64,000 nucleotides of DNA from Streptomyces sp. TLI_105. GTDB taxonomy: Bacteria > Actinomycetota > Actinomycetes > Streptomycetales > Streptomycetaceae. How positions within the stretch are numbered: position 1 is the stretch's first letter; every line of letters starts with the position of its first letter. Where the stretch lies: assembly GCF_900105415.1 (NCBI RefSeq), contig NZ_FNSM01000001.1:4492501-4556500 (forward strand), read 5' to 3'. Positions 8,378 through 17,700 of this stretch are shown one piece after another. A model generated the notes under the pieces. That model saw nothing but the letters and a program-made list of their open reading frames with translations. It ran no database searches and was not told the origin of the DNA. Position numbers and translations under genes: made by a program.

Positions 8378-9385
8378 ATGCTCGCAATCGAGGCGGACGC
8401 ACTGCGCCGCACCTACACCAGCCGGACCGGGTGGCCGAGGTCCCGGCGGACCGAGACCGAGGCCGTGCGCGGAGTCACCTTCGAGGTGGCGCCGGGGGAG
8501 CTGTTCGGCCTGCTCGGGCCCAACGGCGCCGGCAAGACCACCACCATCAAGATGCTCAACACCCTGCTGCTGCCGACCTCCGGCACGGCCCGGGTGTTCG
8601 GCCACGACGTGGCCCGCGACCCCGTCGCCGTACGCCGCAGGATCGGATACGTCTTCGGCGGCGACCGGGGCCTGTACGACCGGCTCTCCGCCCTCGACAA
8701 CCTCCGCTACTTCGCCGAGCTGTACGGCGTCCCGGCGCGCGAGCAGAAGCGGCGCATCGCCGAACTCCTCGACCTCGTCGGCCTGCTGGGCCGGGAGCGG
8801 GAACGCGTCGAGGGGTACTCGCGCGGCATGCGCCAGCGCCTCCACATCGCCCGCGGGCTGCTCCACCGTCCCGACGTCCTCTTCCTCGACGAACCGTCCA
8901 TAGGCGTCGACCCCGTCGCCGCCCGCGACCTGCGCCGCACGGTCGCCGACCTGGCCGCCGCCGGCACCACCGTCCTCCTCACCACCCACTACATGGCCGA
9001 GGCCGACGAGCTCTGCGACCGGATCGCCGTCATCGCGGGCGGCCGCATCCGCGCCCTCGGCACCCCCGACAGCCTCAAGTCCCTCGTACGGGACCGGGAC
9101 GTGCTGGAGATCGAGGCGTACGGCGTGGACGAGGAGCGGCTCGACCGGGTACGGCGCGTGCCGGGCGTGCGGGGCGTGTCGACGGAGGACCGGGGAGCCC
9201 TGCAGACGGTCACCGTGCAGACCGGACGCGGCGCCTCCGACCTGCACGGACCCGTCCTCGCCGCCCTCGACGGGGTACGGATCGGCAGGGTCACGAGCCG
9301 CGAACCGTCCCTGGAGGACGCCTACATCGCGATCGTGGAGGAGACGGCCGGCCTCGGGACCGAAGCCGAGGGGGCGGCCGTATGA
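8378..9385 (+). CDS. ABC-2 exporter ATP-binding subunit (DrrA-like)
   Basis: Cytoplasmic ATPase that powers a two-permease exporter, 335 residues. Visible motifs are Walker A GPNGAGKT (near 47-54), an altered Q-loop region GYVFGGDRGLYDRL, ABC signature in the short form YSRGM, Walker B VLFLDEPS, and switch His in TTHYM. A C-terminal extension of about 110 residues after the nucleotide-binding domain is typical of drug and antibiotic resistance ATPases such as DrrA. It overlaps the first permease gene by ATGA, so it is coupled to it. Substrate unknown; DrrA relatives export drugs, lipids or polysaccharides. Confidence 0.9.
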   Translation: MLAIEADALRRTYTSRTGWPRSRRTETEAVRGVTFEVAPGELFGLLGPNGAGKTTTIKMLNTLLLPTSGTARVFGHDVARDPVAVRRRIGYVFGGDRGLYDRLSALDNLRYFAELYGVPAREQKRRIAELLDLVGLLGRERERVEGYSRGMRQRLHIARGLLHRPDVLFLDEPSIGVDPVAARDLRRTVADLAAAGTTVLLTTHYMAEADELCDRIAVIAGGRIRALGTPDSLKSLVRDRDVLEIEAYGVDEERLDRVRRVPGVRGVSTEDRGALQTVTVQTGRGASDLHGPVLAALDGVRIGRVTSREPSLEDAYIAIVEETAGLGTEAEGAAV

Positions 9386-10155
9386 CGCGCCTCCCACGAC
9401 TGGTCCTCGTCGGGGTGCGCACCCACGTCTCGTACATGTCGCGCTCCCCGATCGAGATCACCTTCGCCGTCCTCGTCCCGCTCGTCTACGCGACCCTCGC
9501 CGTCTACCTGTTCCGCGCCGCCGGCGACCCGGACCGGCTGCTCACCGCCTCCGTCGGGGCCGGACTCATGGGCATCTGGGGCTCGGTCCTCTTCGGCTCG
9601 GGCGGCGCGGTGCAGAACCAGCGCTGGCTCGGCACCCTGGAGACCCTGGTCGTCGCACCCACGCCGCTCGCGCTCGTGCTCCTCCCCATCACCCTCGCGA
9701 CCGCCGTCATCGGCACGTACGCGATGGGCGCGACCGTCCTGTGGGGCGTGCTGCTCTTCGACGTGCCGCTCGACTTCGCGCACCCGCTGCTCTTCCTCGT
9801 GGCCGTCCCGGTGTGTGTCCTCGCCCTCGGCATGACGGGGCTGCTGCTCGCCGCCACCTTCGTCCTGCTCCGCAACGCCAACGCCCTCGCCAACCCGCTC
9901 GACACGCCCGTCTGGCTGCTGTCCGGGCTGCTCGTGCCCGTCACCGTGCTGCCCGCCTGGACCCGTCCGATCTCCTGGGCGCTGCCCACGACCTGGGGCG
10001 CGCGGGCCGTGCACGCGGCGACCTCCGGCGGTGACGTGATCACACCGATGCTCACCGCCGCCGCGCTCGGCGCCGGATACGCCCTCGCCGCCGTCCTCGT
10101 CCTCGGGCGCGTGGAGCGCCGGGCCCGTGCCGCCGCCACCCTCGCCCTCGCCTGA
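9382..10155 (+). CDS. ABC-2 type permease subunit 1
   Basis: Integral membrane subunit of 257 residues with about six hydrophobic spans and the ABC-2 fold. The region ENQ-like VQNQRWLGTLETLVVAPTP near residue 80 is the coupling segment found in this family. ATG at 9382 overlaps the ATPase stop (ATGA). The frame is open for a further 1.1 kb upstream, but only as an overlap of the ATPase gene. It pairs with a second, distinct permease 13 bases downstream, so the transporter is probably a heterodimer. Confidence 0.87.
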   Translation: MTRLPRLVLVGVRTHVSYMSRSPIEITFAVLVPLVYATLAVYLFRAAGDPDRLLTASVGAGLMGIWGSVLFGSGGAVQNQRWLGTLETLVVAPTPLALVLLPITLATAVIGTYAMGATVLWGVLLFDVPLDFAHPLLFLVAVPVCVLALGMTGLLLAATFVLLRNANALANPLDTPVWLLSGLLVPVTVLPAWTRPISWALPTTWGARAVHAATSGGDVITPMLTAAALGAGYALAAVLVLGRVERRARAAATLALA

Positions 10156-10168
10156 AAGGCCCCGTCGG

Positions 10169-10987
10169 ATGTTCCGCTTCCGGTGCCGACTCCTCGGCTT
10201 CCGCTTCCACGCCTCCTCCCGGCTGCTCGTGGTCGGCGGGGCGATCTCGTACCGCGCCCTGTTCAACTGGACGACCCCGCCGATGTTCATCGGAACGCTG
10301 CTGGTCGGACCGCTTCTCCAGGTTTTCTTCTTCGTCTTCCTGGGCAGGGAACTGGGTGTCGCCGACGATCGTTTCCACCTCGTGGGCAACGCCGTCCTCG
10401 CAGCTTCCGCCTCCTGCGTGTACGGCGGCACGATGGCCGTCTCCAACGAGCGCCGGTACGGCACCCTCGGGGCCGTCCTGCTCTCCCCCCGCCACAGGGT
10501 CCCGCTGTGGATCGGGCGAGCCCTCCCGTACGTCCTCAACGGGCTGCTCGTCAGCGCCTTCGTGCTCACCGCCGCCACCCTCGTCCTCGGGCTGCCCGTG
10601 CCCGCCGGGGCGCTGCCCGGGCTCGGTCTGGTGCTGCTCGTCGCGGCGGGAGCCTGCTCGGCCTTCGGGCTCGCGCTCGGGGCGCTCGGGCTGCGCTTCC
10701 GTGACGTGTTCCTGGTGTCGAACGTGGCCAGTTCCGTGCTGCTGCTCCTGACCGGCGCCGCCGTGCCCCGGGAGACGCTGCCGGAGTGGATGCGGGCCGC
10801 CGGCGAGTTGCTGCCGCTCACGCACGCGGCGGACGCGGCGCGCGGGCTGACCGCCGGCGCCGGCCTGGACGGTCGCCTGCTCGGGGCCGAGCTCGGGGTC
10901 GGCGCCGGGTGGGCGCTGCTCGCCGTCGTCCTCCTCGCCGTCTTCGAGCGGGGGAGCCGACGCCGGGCCACGCTCGACGTGATGTGA
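10169..10987 (+). CDS. ABC-2 type permease subunit 2
   Basis: Second membrane subunit of the same exporter, 272 residues, about six spans, with VSNERRYGTLGAVLLSPRH near residue 90 as the ABC-2 coupling region. I chose ATG at 10169, which has a short GTCGG upstream; the ATG at 10127 would overlap the first permease and adds an unlikely Pro-rich head. The stop codon lies inside the first unit of a tandem 24-base repeat (10982-11029), so the repeat begins within the coding sequence. Confidence 0.85.
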   Translation: MFRFRCRLLGFRFHASSRLLVVGGAISYRALFNWTTPPMFIGTLLVGPLLQVFFFVFLGRELGVADDRFHLVGNAVLAASASCVYGGTMAVSNERRYGTLGAVLLSPRHRVPLWIGRALPYVLNGLLVSAFVLTAATLVLGLPVPAGALPGLGLVLLVAAGACSAFGLALGALGLRFRDVFLVSNVASSVLLLLTGAAVPRETLPEWMRAAGELLPLTHAADAARGLTAGAGLDGRLLGAELGVGAGWALLAVVLLAVFERGSRRRATLDVM

Positions 10988-11029
10988 CGAGGGATGTCAC
11001 ACGGCATGTGACGAGGGATGTCACACGGC
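10982..11029. repeat. Two exact tandem copies of a 24-base unit containing a dyad
   Basis: Units at 10982-11005 and 11006-11029 are identical. Each holds the inverted repeat TGTGAC-N7-GTCACA. The first unit overlaps the permease stop codon. Two adjacent dyads on the same face pattern suggest a protein-binding site, though they could also fold as two short hairpins ending the exporter transcript. Nothing identifies the binding protein. Confidence 0.75.
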
Positions 11030-11051
11030 GGGAGAGAAACGGGAGAGAAAA

Positions 11052-11078
11052 GGGGGGAGGGGCGGGGTGGGGGAGGGG
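11052..11078 (+). other. G-quadruplex-forming motif
   Basis: Five G-runs of 4-6 bases separated by single bases A, C, T and A on the plus strand. They form part of a polypurine stretch starting at about 11029. Single-base loops are the most stable G4 arrangement. It lies 150 bases before a small membrane protein gene and about 670 bases before topA. Confidence 0.7.
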
Positions 11079-11228
11079 CCCCGGCGGCGGATCACTACCG
11101 GCCATCTTCGTGAACCCGTGCGGGCCCGGCCCGCTCCGTTCACCCGGAGTTCGCGCCCTCGATGCCCAGGGCTGTCAGCCTCGGCCGCGAGAGGCGAACA
11201 CCGCACGTGGACGGAACGGGGTACGGGC

Positions 11229-11426
11229 ATGGAGAGCGGGCCGGCGATCTTCGCGGGGGCGGCGTTCACGCTGTTCGGAGGCGCGCTGCTGCTGTGGACC
11301 ACCGTGCGGGCGCTGCACCGTGAGCCCGTGGCGTACGGGGTTCCCCCGCGCACCGCCGTCGCGCTGACGAGCCTCGCCGGCGCCGCCCTCCTCCTCCTCG
11401 GCGTCTGGTGCTTCGGCCGGCTCTGA
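11229..11426 (+). CDS. Small two-span membrane protein
   Basis: 65 residues from ATG 11229 (MESGPAIFAG ...). Two hydrophobic segments (about 5-25 and 42-62) are joined by a short basic loop, VRALHREPVAYGVPPR. Coding bias is good through this stretch; the upstream extension of the open frame to 11067 is Arg-rich and unconvincing. No purine-rich site is close to the ATG. Function unknown; small membrane proteins at this place upstream of topA are common in Streptomyces. Confidence 0.62.
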   Translation: MESGPAIFAGAAFTLFGGALLLWTTVRALHREPVAYGVPPRTAVALTSLAGAALLLLGVWCFGRL

Positions 11427-11744
11427 ACCCGGCTTCGGACCCGGCCCCGAACCCGGCTCCGCACCCCGTGCGGAACCCGGCTCCGGATCCGGTTCGGGTT
11501 CAGCTCCCGGTTTGTTTGTGATCTCTCCGAGATGTCCCCCGCCCCGCCCGACCGGGAGTCCGGGCGGCAGGAATGCCAGGACTCGGGTTACCGTTCGAGT
11601 GGCCGTTGCGGGCTTTCGCCGTTTGACACGGGGGCGGGTTGTACCGTCACACTCCGCAGCGACGGGAGCGTCACCGTCCGTGCGCTGCCGTGCGTGCCAG
11701 TGTCGTACGTGCCAGAGAGTGTCGATCCGGAGAGAAGAGCGAAG
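11427..11744 (+). promoter_or_regulatory. topA upstream region with candidate -35
   Basis: 318 gene-free bases. The first 85 consist of imperfect copies of AACCCGGCTCCGG. TTGACA at 11623-11628 is the best -35 in the region, but the bases 17-18 further on (around TCACAC) are a poor -10, and TACCGT at 11642 is too close. The remaining leader of about 90 bases ends in GGAGAGAAG before the TTG start. topA is known to be supercoiling-controlled in Streptomyces, so promoter elements here may look unusual. Confidence 0.35.
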
Positions 11745-14573
11745 TTGTCCCCGACCAGCGAGACCGCACACGGCGGCCGCCGACTCGTCATCGTCGAGTC
11801 GCCTGCCAAGGCGAAGACGATCAAGGGCTACCTCGGCCCCGGCTACGTCGTCGAGGCGAGCGTCGGGCACATCCGCGACCTCCCCTCCGGCGCCGCCGAG
11901 GTGCCGGAGAAGTACACCGGCGAGGTGCGCCGCCTCGGAGTCGACGTCGAGCACGACTTCCAGCCCATCTATGTCGTCAACGCCGACAAGAAGGCGCAGG
12001 TCAGGAAGCTCAAGGAGCTCCTCGCGGAGTCCGACGAACTCTTCCTCGCCACCGATGAGGACCGCGAGGGCGAGGCCATCGCGTGGCACCTCCAGGAAGT
12101 CCTGAAGCCCAAGGTCCCGGTCCACCGGATGGTCTTCCACGAGATCACCAAGGACGCGATCCGGGAGGCCGTCGCCAACCCGCGCGAGCTGAACCAGCGC
12201 ATGGTCGACGCCCAGGAGACCCGCCGCATCCTCGACCGGCTGTACGGCTACGAGGTCTCGCCGGTCCTGTGGAAGAAGGTCATGCCGCGGCTGTCCGCCG
12301 GCCGCGTGCAGTCCGTCGCCACCCGTCTCGTCGTCGAGCGGGAGCGCGAGCGCATCGCCTTCCGCTCCGCCGAGTACTGGGACCTCACCGGAACCTTCGG
12401 CACCGGTCGCACCGGTGACGCCTCCGACCCGTCCTCGCTGGTCGCGCGCCTCGCGACGGTCGACGGCAGGCGTGTCGCGCAGGGCCGTGACTTCGGCGCC
12501 GACGGGCAGCTGAAGACCGCGAACGTGCTCCACCTGGACGAGGAGAAGGCGCGGGCGCTGGCCGCCGCGCTCGCCGACACGGCGTTCTCGGTGCGCTCGG
12601 TCGAGTCGAAGCCGTACCGCCGCTCGCCGTACGCCCCCTTCCGGACCACCACCCTCCAGCAGGAGGCGAGCCGCAAGCTGGGCTTCGGTGCGAAGGCGAC
12701 CATGCAGGTGGCGCAGAAGCTGTACGAGAACGGCTTCATCACCTACATGCGTACGGACTCCACGATCCTCTCCGACACCGCCGTGGCGGCGGCCCGGGCG
12801 CAGGTCACGCAGCTGTACGGCGCCGACTACCTGCCGGAGAAGCCGCGCGTCTACGCGGGCAAGGTGAAGAACGCGCAGGAGGCGCACGAGGCGATCCGGC
12901 CTTCGGGTGATCGTTTCCGCACTCCCGCGGAGACCGGCCTCACCGGCGACCAGTTCAAGCTGTACGAGCTGATCTGGAAGCGGACCGTCGCCTCCCAGAT
13001 GAAGGACGCGACCGGGAACTCGGTCACCGTGAAGATCGGCGGCACCGCCGCCGACGGCCGGGACGCCGAGTTCAGCGCCTCCGGCAAGACGATCACCTTC
13101 CACGGCTTCATGAAGGCGTACGTGGAGGGGGCCGACGACCCGAACGCGGAGCTCGACGACCGCGAGCGGCGCCTGCCGCAGGTCGCCGAGGGCGACGCGC
13201 TGACCGCCGAGGAGATCACGGCGGACGGCCACGCGACCAAGCCGCCGGCCCGCTACACCGAGGCCTCGCTGGTCAAGGAGCTGGAAGAGCGCGAGATCGG
13301 CCGCCCGTCGACGTACGCCTCGATCATCGGCACCATCCTCGACCGCGGCTACGTCTTCAAGAAGGGCACGGCGCTCGTCCCGTCCTTCCTGAGCTTCGCC
13401 GTCGTCAACCTCCTGGAGAAGCACTTCGGGCGGCTCGTCGACTACGACTTCACCGCCAGGATGGAGGACGACCTCGACCGCATCGCGCGCGGCGAGGCCC
13501 AGTCCGTGCCGTGGCTGAAGCGCTTCTACTTCGGCGGGGGCGAGTCCGGCGGCACGGGCGGGGCGGCGGACGCCGGGAACGGCGACGGCGACCACCTCGG
13601 CGGCCTCAAGGAGCTCGTCACCGACCTCGGCGCGATCGACGCGCGCGAGATCTCCTCCTTCCCCGTCGGCAACGGCATCGTGCTCCGCGTCGGCCGCTAC
13701 GGCCCGTACGTCGAGCGCGGCGAGAAGGAGCAGGAAGGCCACCAGCGGGCCGACGTGCCCGACGATCTCGCGCCCGACGAGCTGACCGTCGAGCTCGCCG
13801 AGGAGCTGCTCGCCAAGCCGAGCGGCGACTTCGAGCTGGGCACCGACCCGGTCAGCGGCCACCAGATCGTCGCCAAGGACGGCCGCTACGGCCCGTACGT
13901 GACGGAGATCCTGCCCGAGGGCACCCCGAAGACCGGCAAGAACGCGGTGAAGCCGCGCACGGCCTCCCTCTTCAAGTCGATGTCCCTGGACACCGTCACC
14001 CTGGAGGACGCGCTCCGGCTGATGTCCCTCCCGCGGGTCGTCGGCGCGGACGCCGAGGGCGTCGAGATCACCGCGCAGAACGGCCGCTACGGCCCGTACC
14101 TGAAGAAGGGCACGGACTCGCGGTCGCTCACCGACGAGGAGCAGCTCTTCACGATCACCCTCGAAGAGGCGCTCGCGATCTACGCCCAGCCGAAGCAGCG
14201 GGGCCGGGCCGCCGCCAAGCCGCCGCTGAAGGAGCTGGGCACCGACCCGGTCAGCGAGAAGCCCGTGGTCGTCAAGGACGGGCGGTTCGGCCCGTACGTG
14301 ACGGACGGCGAGACCAACGCCACCCTGCGCACCGGCGACAGCGTGGAGACGATCACGCCGGAGCGCGGCTACGAGCTGCTCGCCGAGAAGCGGGCCAAGG
14401 CCCCGGCGAAGAAGGCCGCCAAGAAGGCCCCGGCGAAGAAGACCGCGGCGAAGAAGACGGCCACGAAGACGGCGGCGAAGAAGACCACCGCCGCCAAGAA
14501 GACGGCCGCGAAGACCACGACGGCGAAGAAGACGACCACTGCCAAGAAGACGGCGGCGGCCAAGCCGGAGTAG
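11745..14573 (+). CDS. topA: DNA topoisomerase I
   Basis: Type IA topoisomerase that relaxes negative supercoils; essential in Streptomyces. 942 residues from the TTG at 11745, chosen because the N-terminus (MSPTSETAHGGRRLVIVE) matches the known S. coelicolor start and GGAGAG lies about ten bases upstream. TOPRIM Glu is E18 (VIVESPAKAKTI) and the acidic triad is in TDEDREGE (D104, D106). The cleavage tyrosine is Y334 in FITYMRTDS. The C-terminal region contains several RFGPYV/RYGPYV Topo_C_Rpt units instead of zinc fingers. It ends in a run of about 55 residues made of AAKK/TTAKK units, the Lys-repeat tail that in Streptomyces TopA increases processivity. Confidence 0.97.
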   Translation: MSPTSETAHGGRRLVIVESPAKAKTIKGYLGPGYVVEASVGHIRDLPSGAAEVPEKYTGEVRRLGVDVEHDFQPIYVVNADKKAQVRKLKELLAESDELFLATDEDREGEAIAWHLQEVLKPKVPVHRMVFHEITKDAIREAVANPRELNQRMVDAQETRRILDRLYGYEVSPVLWKKVMPRLSAGRVQSVATRLVVERERERIAFRSAEYWDLTGTFGTGRTGDASDPSSLVARLATVDGRRVAQGRDFGADGQLKTANVLHLDEEKARALAAALADTAFSVRSVESKPYRRSPYAPFRTTTLQQEASRKLGFGAKATMQVAQKLYENGFITYMRTDSTILSDTAVAAARAQVTQLYGADYLPEKPRVYAGKVKNAQEAHEAIRPSGDRFRTPAETGLTGDQFKLYELIWKRTVASQMKDATGNSVTVKIGGTAADGRDAEFSASGKTITFHGFMKAYVEGADDPNAELDDRERRLPQVAEGDALTAEEITADGHATKPPARYTEASLVKELEEREIGRPSTYASIIGTILDRGYVFKKGTALVPSFLSFAVVNLLEKHFGRLVDYDFTARMEDDLDRIARGEAQSVPWLKRFYFGGGESGGTGGAADAGNGDGDHLGGLKELVTDLGAIDAREISSFPVGNGIVLRVGRYGPYVERGEKEQEGHQRADVPDDLAPDELTVELAEELLAKPSGDFELGTDPVSGHQIVAKDGRYGPYVTEILPEGTPKTGKNAVKPRTASLFKSMSLDTVTLEDALRLMSLPRVVGADAEGVEITAQNGRYGPYLKKGTDSRSLTDEEQLFTITLEEALAIYAQPKQRGRAAAKPPLKELGTDPVSEKPVVVKDGRFGPYVTDGETNATLRTGDSVETITPERGYELLAEKRAKAPAKKAAKKAPAKKTAAKKTATKTAAKKTTAAKKTAAKTTTAKKTTTAKKTAAAKPE

Positions 14574-14592
14574 TCCCCGAAGGGGTGCGCGG

Positions 14593-14619
14593 GAGGGCGG
14601 GAGCGGTGCTCCCGCCCTC
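14593..14619 (+). terminator. topA terminator hairpin
   Basis: A perfect 12-base-pair GC-rich stem (14593-14604 with 14608-14619) with loop GGT sits 20 bases after the topA stop, followed by TTCG. It separates topA from tmk. Confidence 0.82.
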
Positions 14620-14700
14620 TTCGTCCGTCGGGTGGGGGGCGGTGTTTCCGGCCCCCCACGTTTGTTCGGGCGCGGGCCGCGGGGAGCAAGGCCGTCCGGA

Positions 14701-14706
14701 TAGGGT
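14701..14706 (+). promoter_or_regulatory. Candidate -10 (TAGGGT) for leaderless tmk mRNA
   Basis: TAGGGT ends six bases before ATG 14713 and no ribosome binding site lies between, matching the leaderless promoter layout. Confidence 0.5.
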
Positions 14707-14712
14707 GGACGG

Positions 14713-17700
14713 ATGACGCGAGCAGAGCAGCCAGACCGCCTGGGCGATTCCGACGCCGCACTCGTCGCGGATTCCCGGGAGCGCGCCGTACGCGCCCTCT
14801 TGCGCCATCAGCCGCTGCGCAGGCTGTGGAGCGCCCACCTGGTCGGCAGTACCGGTGACGCCCTCGCCCTCCTCGTCCTCGTCCTCCTCGGCTATCAGGC
14901 GGCCGTGGCCGAGGGCGCGCTCGGGGGCGGCTACCGGGGGGCCGCGTTCGCCGTGGCCGCCGTCGTCGGCGCCCGCCTGCTGGCCTCGGTCCTCTTCGGG
15001 GCCGTCCTCCTCGGGCCGCTGACCGCGCTCACCGGGCCCGGCGGTCCGCTCGACCGGCGCTGGACCATGATCGGCGCCGACGGGGTGCGGATCGCGCTGC
15101 TCGTCATCGCTCCGCTGTGGATCGACTGGGTCCCCGACAGCGCCCTCTGGTACCTGCTCGGCACCGTCTTCGTCATCGGCGCCGCCGAGCGGCTCTGGAC
15201 CGTGGGCCGCGAGGGCGCCGCGCCCGCGCTGCTGCCCGCCCCGCCCCTGGAGGGCGCCGCCGTACGGCCGCTGCCCGACCACCTCGGCGCGCTGCGCAGG
15301 CTGTCCCAGCGGACCGGCTTCCTCGCCGTCCCCGCCGCGGCCGCCGTGCTGCTCGTCGCCACCCTCGTCGGGAACCTGCTCGGCGCCGGGATCGACTGGT
15401 TCACGCTGCACCAGGCGGCCCTCGGCTCGTACGTCTCCGCCGGACTGTTCGCCGCCTCCGTCACCGTCCTGTACGCGATGGCGCTGCCCGGCGGGGAGAC
15501 GCCCCGGCCCCGCTCGCCCCTGGAGGGCCTGCGCCGCCCGGCCCGGAAGGCCGAGGGCGAGGGGAAGGGCCGCACCGGCGTCCTGCCGCTGCTCGTCCTC
15601 GCCTCCGCCACCGTCGCCGGGGCGATCGCCGCGGCCGCGTCCCTCGCCGTGCTCCACGCGTACGACCTGGGCGGCGGGCCCGTCACGTACGCCCTCCTGA
15701 TCCTGGCGCTCAGCGGCGCCACCGCCGTCGGCATCCGCACCGCGGGCTCCGTCCTGCCGGTCCTGTCCCGCCGCCGGCTGCTGGCCCTCGCCATCACCGT
15801 CACCGGCGTCGCCCTGATCGCGATGGGCCTGGTCCCGGACACGGCGACCGTGCTGTTCCTCGCCGTCCTCGCCGGGTACGCGGCCGGGGTGGCCGCCAAC
15901 ACCGGCCACACCCTGATCGACCAGGAGACCGAGGAGCCCCGGCGGGCCCGGACCACCGAGCACCTCCAGGCCACCGCCCGCGTCGCCATGGGCCTCGGCG
16001 CGCTCGCCGCCCCGCTGCTCGCCGCCGCGATCGGGCCGCACCGGCTCGCCTCCGGGGAGTTCGTCTTCGCGCACGGCGGCGCCGCCTTCACGCTCGCCCT
16101 CGTCGGCGCCCTGCTGCTTCCGGTCGCCGCCCTGGTCCTCGCGAAGACCGACGACCGGGCGGGCGTCCCGCTCCGCCGCGACCTGCGCGACGCGCTGCGC
16201 GGCTCCGACCCGGTCCAGGCGCCCTCCCCGACCGGTTTCTTCATCGCCCTGGAGGGCGGCGACGGCGCCGGGAAGTCCACGCAGGTCCAGGCGCTCGCCG
16301 AGTGGATCCGCGCCAAGGGCCACGAGGTCGTCGTCACCCGCGAGCCGGGTGCCACGCCGATCGGCAAGCGGCTCCGCTCGATCCTCCTCGACGTGTCGTC
16401 GGCGGGGCTCTCGAACCGGGCCGAGGCCCTGCTGTACGCGGCCGACCGCGCCGAGCACGTCGACTCCCTGGTCCGGCCGGCCCTGGAGCGGGGCGCGGTC
16501 GTCCTCTCCGACCGGTACATCGACTCGTCCGTGGCCTACCAGGGCGCGGGCCGCGACCTGTCCCCGACCGAGATCGCCCGCATCTCGCGCTGGGCGACCG
16601 ACGGTCTCGTGCCGCACCTGACGGTGGTCCTCGACGTCTCCCCGGAGACCGCGAGGGAACGGTTCACCGAGGCGCCCGACCGACTCGAGTCCGAGCCGCC
16701 GGAGTTCCACGCGCGCGTACGGGCCGGTTTCCTGGCCCTCGCGGCCGCCGACCCCGGCCGCTACCTCGTCGTCGACGCCGGGCAGGAGCCCGAGGCCGTC
16801 ACCACCGTCGTACGCCACCGGCTCGACCGGATGCTGCCGCTCTCCGAGGCCGAGGTGAAGGCCGCGGAGGAGGCCCGCCGCAAGGCCGAGGAAGAGGCCC
16901 GGCGCCTGGCGGAGGAAGAGGCCGCCCGCAAGGCCGAGGAGGAGCGCCTGGAGCGCGAGCGGCAGGAGCAGCTCGCCAAGCTCCGCGCCGAGGAGGAGGA
17001 GCGCAAGCGGCGCGAGGAGGAGGAGGCGCGCCGCCTGGAGGCCGAACGACAGGCGGAGGAGGCCCGCCGCAAGGCCGAGGAGGCCAGGCTCGCCGCCGAG
17101 GAGGAGCGCCGGCGTCTCGCCGCGGAGGAGAAGGCCCGCCAGGAGGAACAGGAGCGGCTCCGCAAGGAGGCCGAGGAGGAGGCCCGGCTCCGCAAGGAGG
17201 CCGAGGAGCGCCGCCTGGAGAAGCAGCGCAAGGCCGAGGAGGCCCTGCTGCGCGCCGAGGAGGCCCGCCGGACGGCCGAGGCCGCCGCGGCCGCGAAGGC
17301 CGTGGAGGAGGCGGCGGCGAAGGCCGCGGCGGAGAAGCTCGCCGCCGAGGCCGCGGCCAAGGCGGCGGCGGAGCGGGCGGCCGCCGAGCGCGCCGCGGCG
17401 GAGCTGGCCGCCGCCGAACGGGCCGAGGCAGCGAAGGCCGCCCGTGAGCGGGAGGCCGCGGAGAAGGCCGCCGCCGAGCGGACGGCCGCGGCGGAGCGGG
17501 CCGCTCGTGAGGCCCGCTCGGCTCGGACCGCCGAAGTGTCGGCGAGCGAGGTCACCGTGCCGACCCCGATCGTGAAGCCGGACGCGCCGACCGTCTCGCC
17601 GGACGAGGTCACCGTGGAGACGCCGATCGTGAAGCCGGAGACGGCCGGGCGGTCGGAGACGGCCGAGCGGCCGGAGGCGGAGACCGCCGTCCTGCCGCAG

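Noticed and set aside
10982..11029. Tandem CRP-type sites
   Set aside because: TGTGA and TCACA halves are present, but the spacing is nine bases rather than the six of CRP sites, so I do not name the binder.
11175..13862. An 895-codon minus-strand open frame opposite topA
   Set aside because: Composition is Arg/Gly/Leu-rich without motifs and mirrors the codon bias of topA on the other strand.
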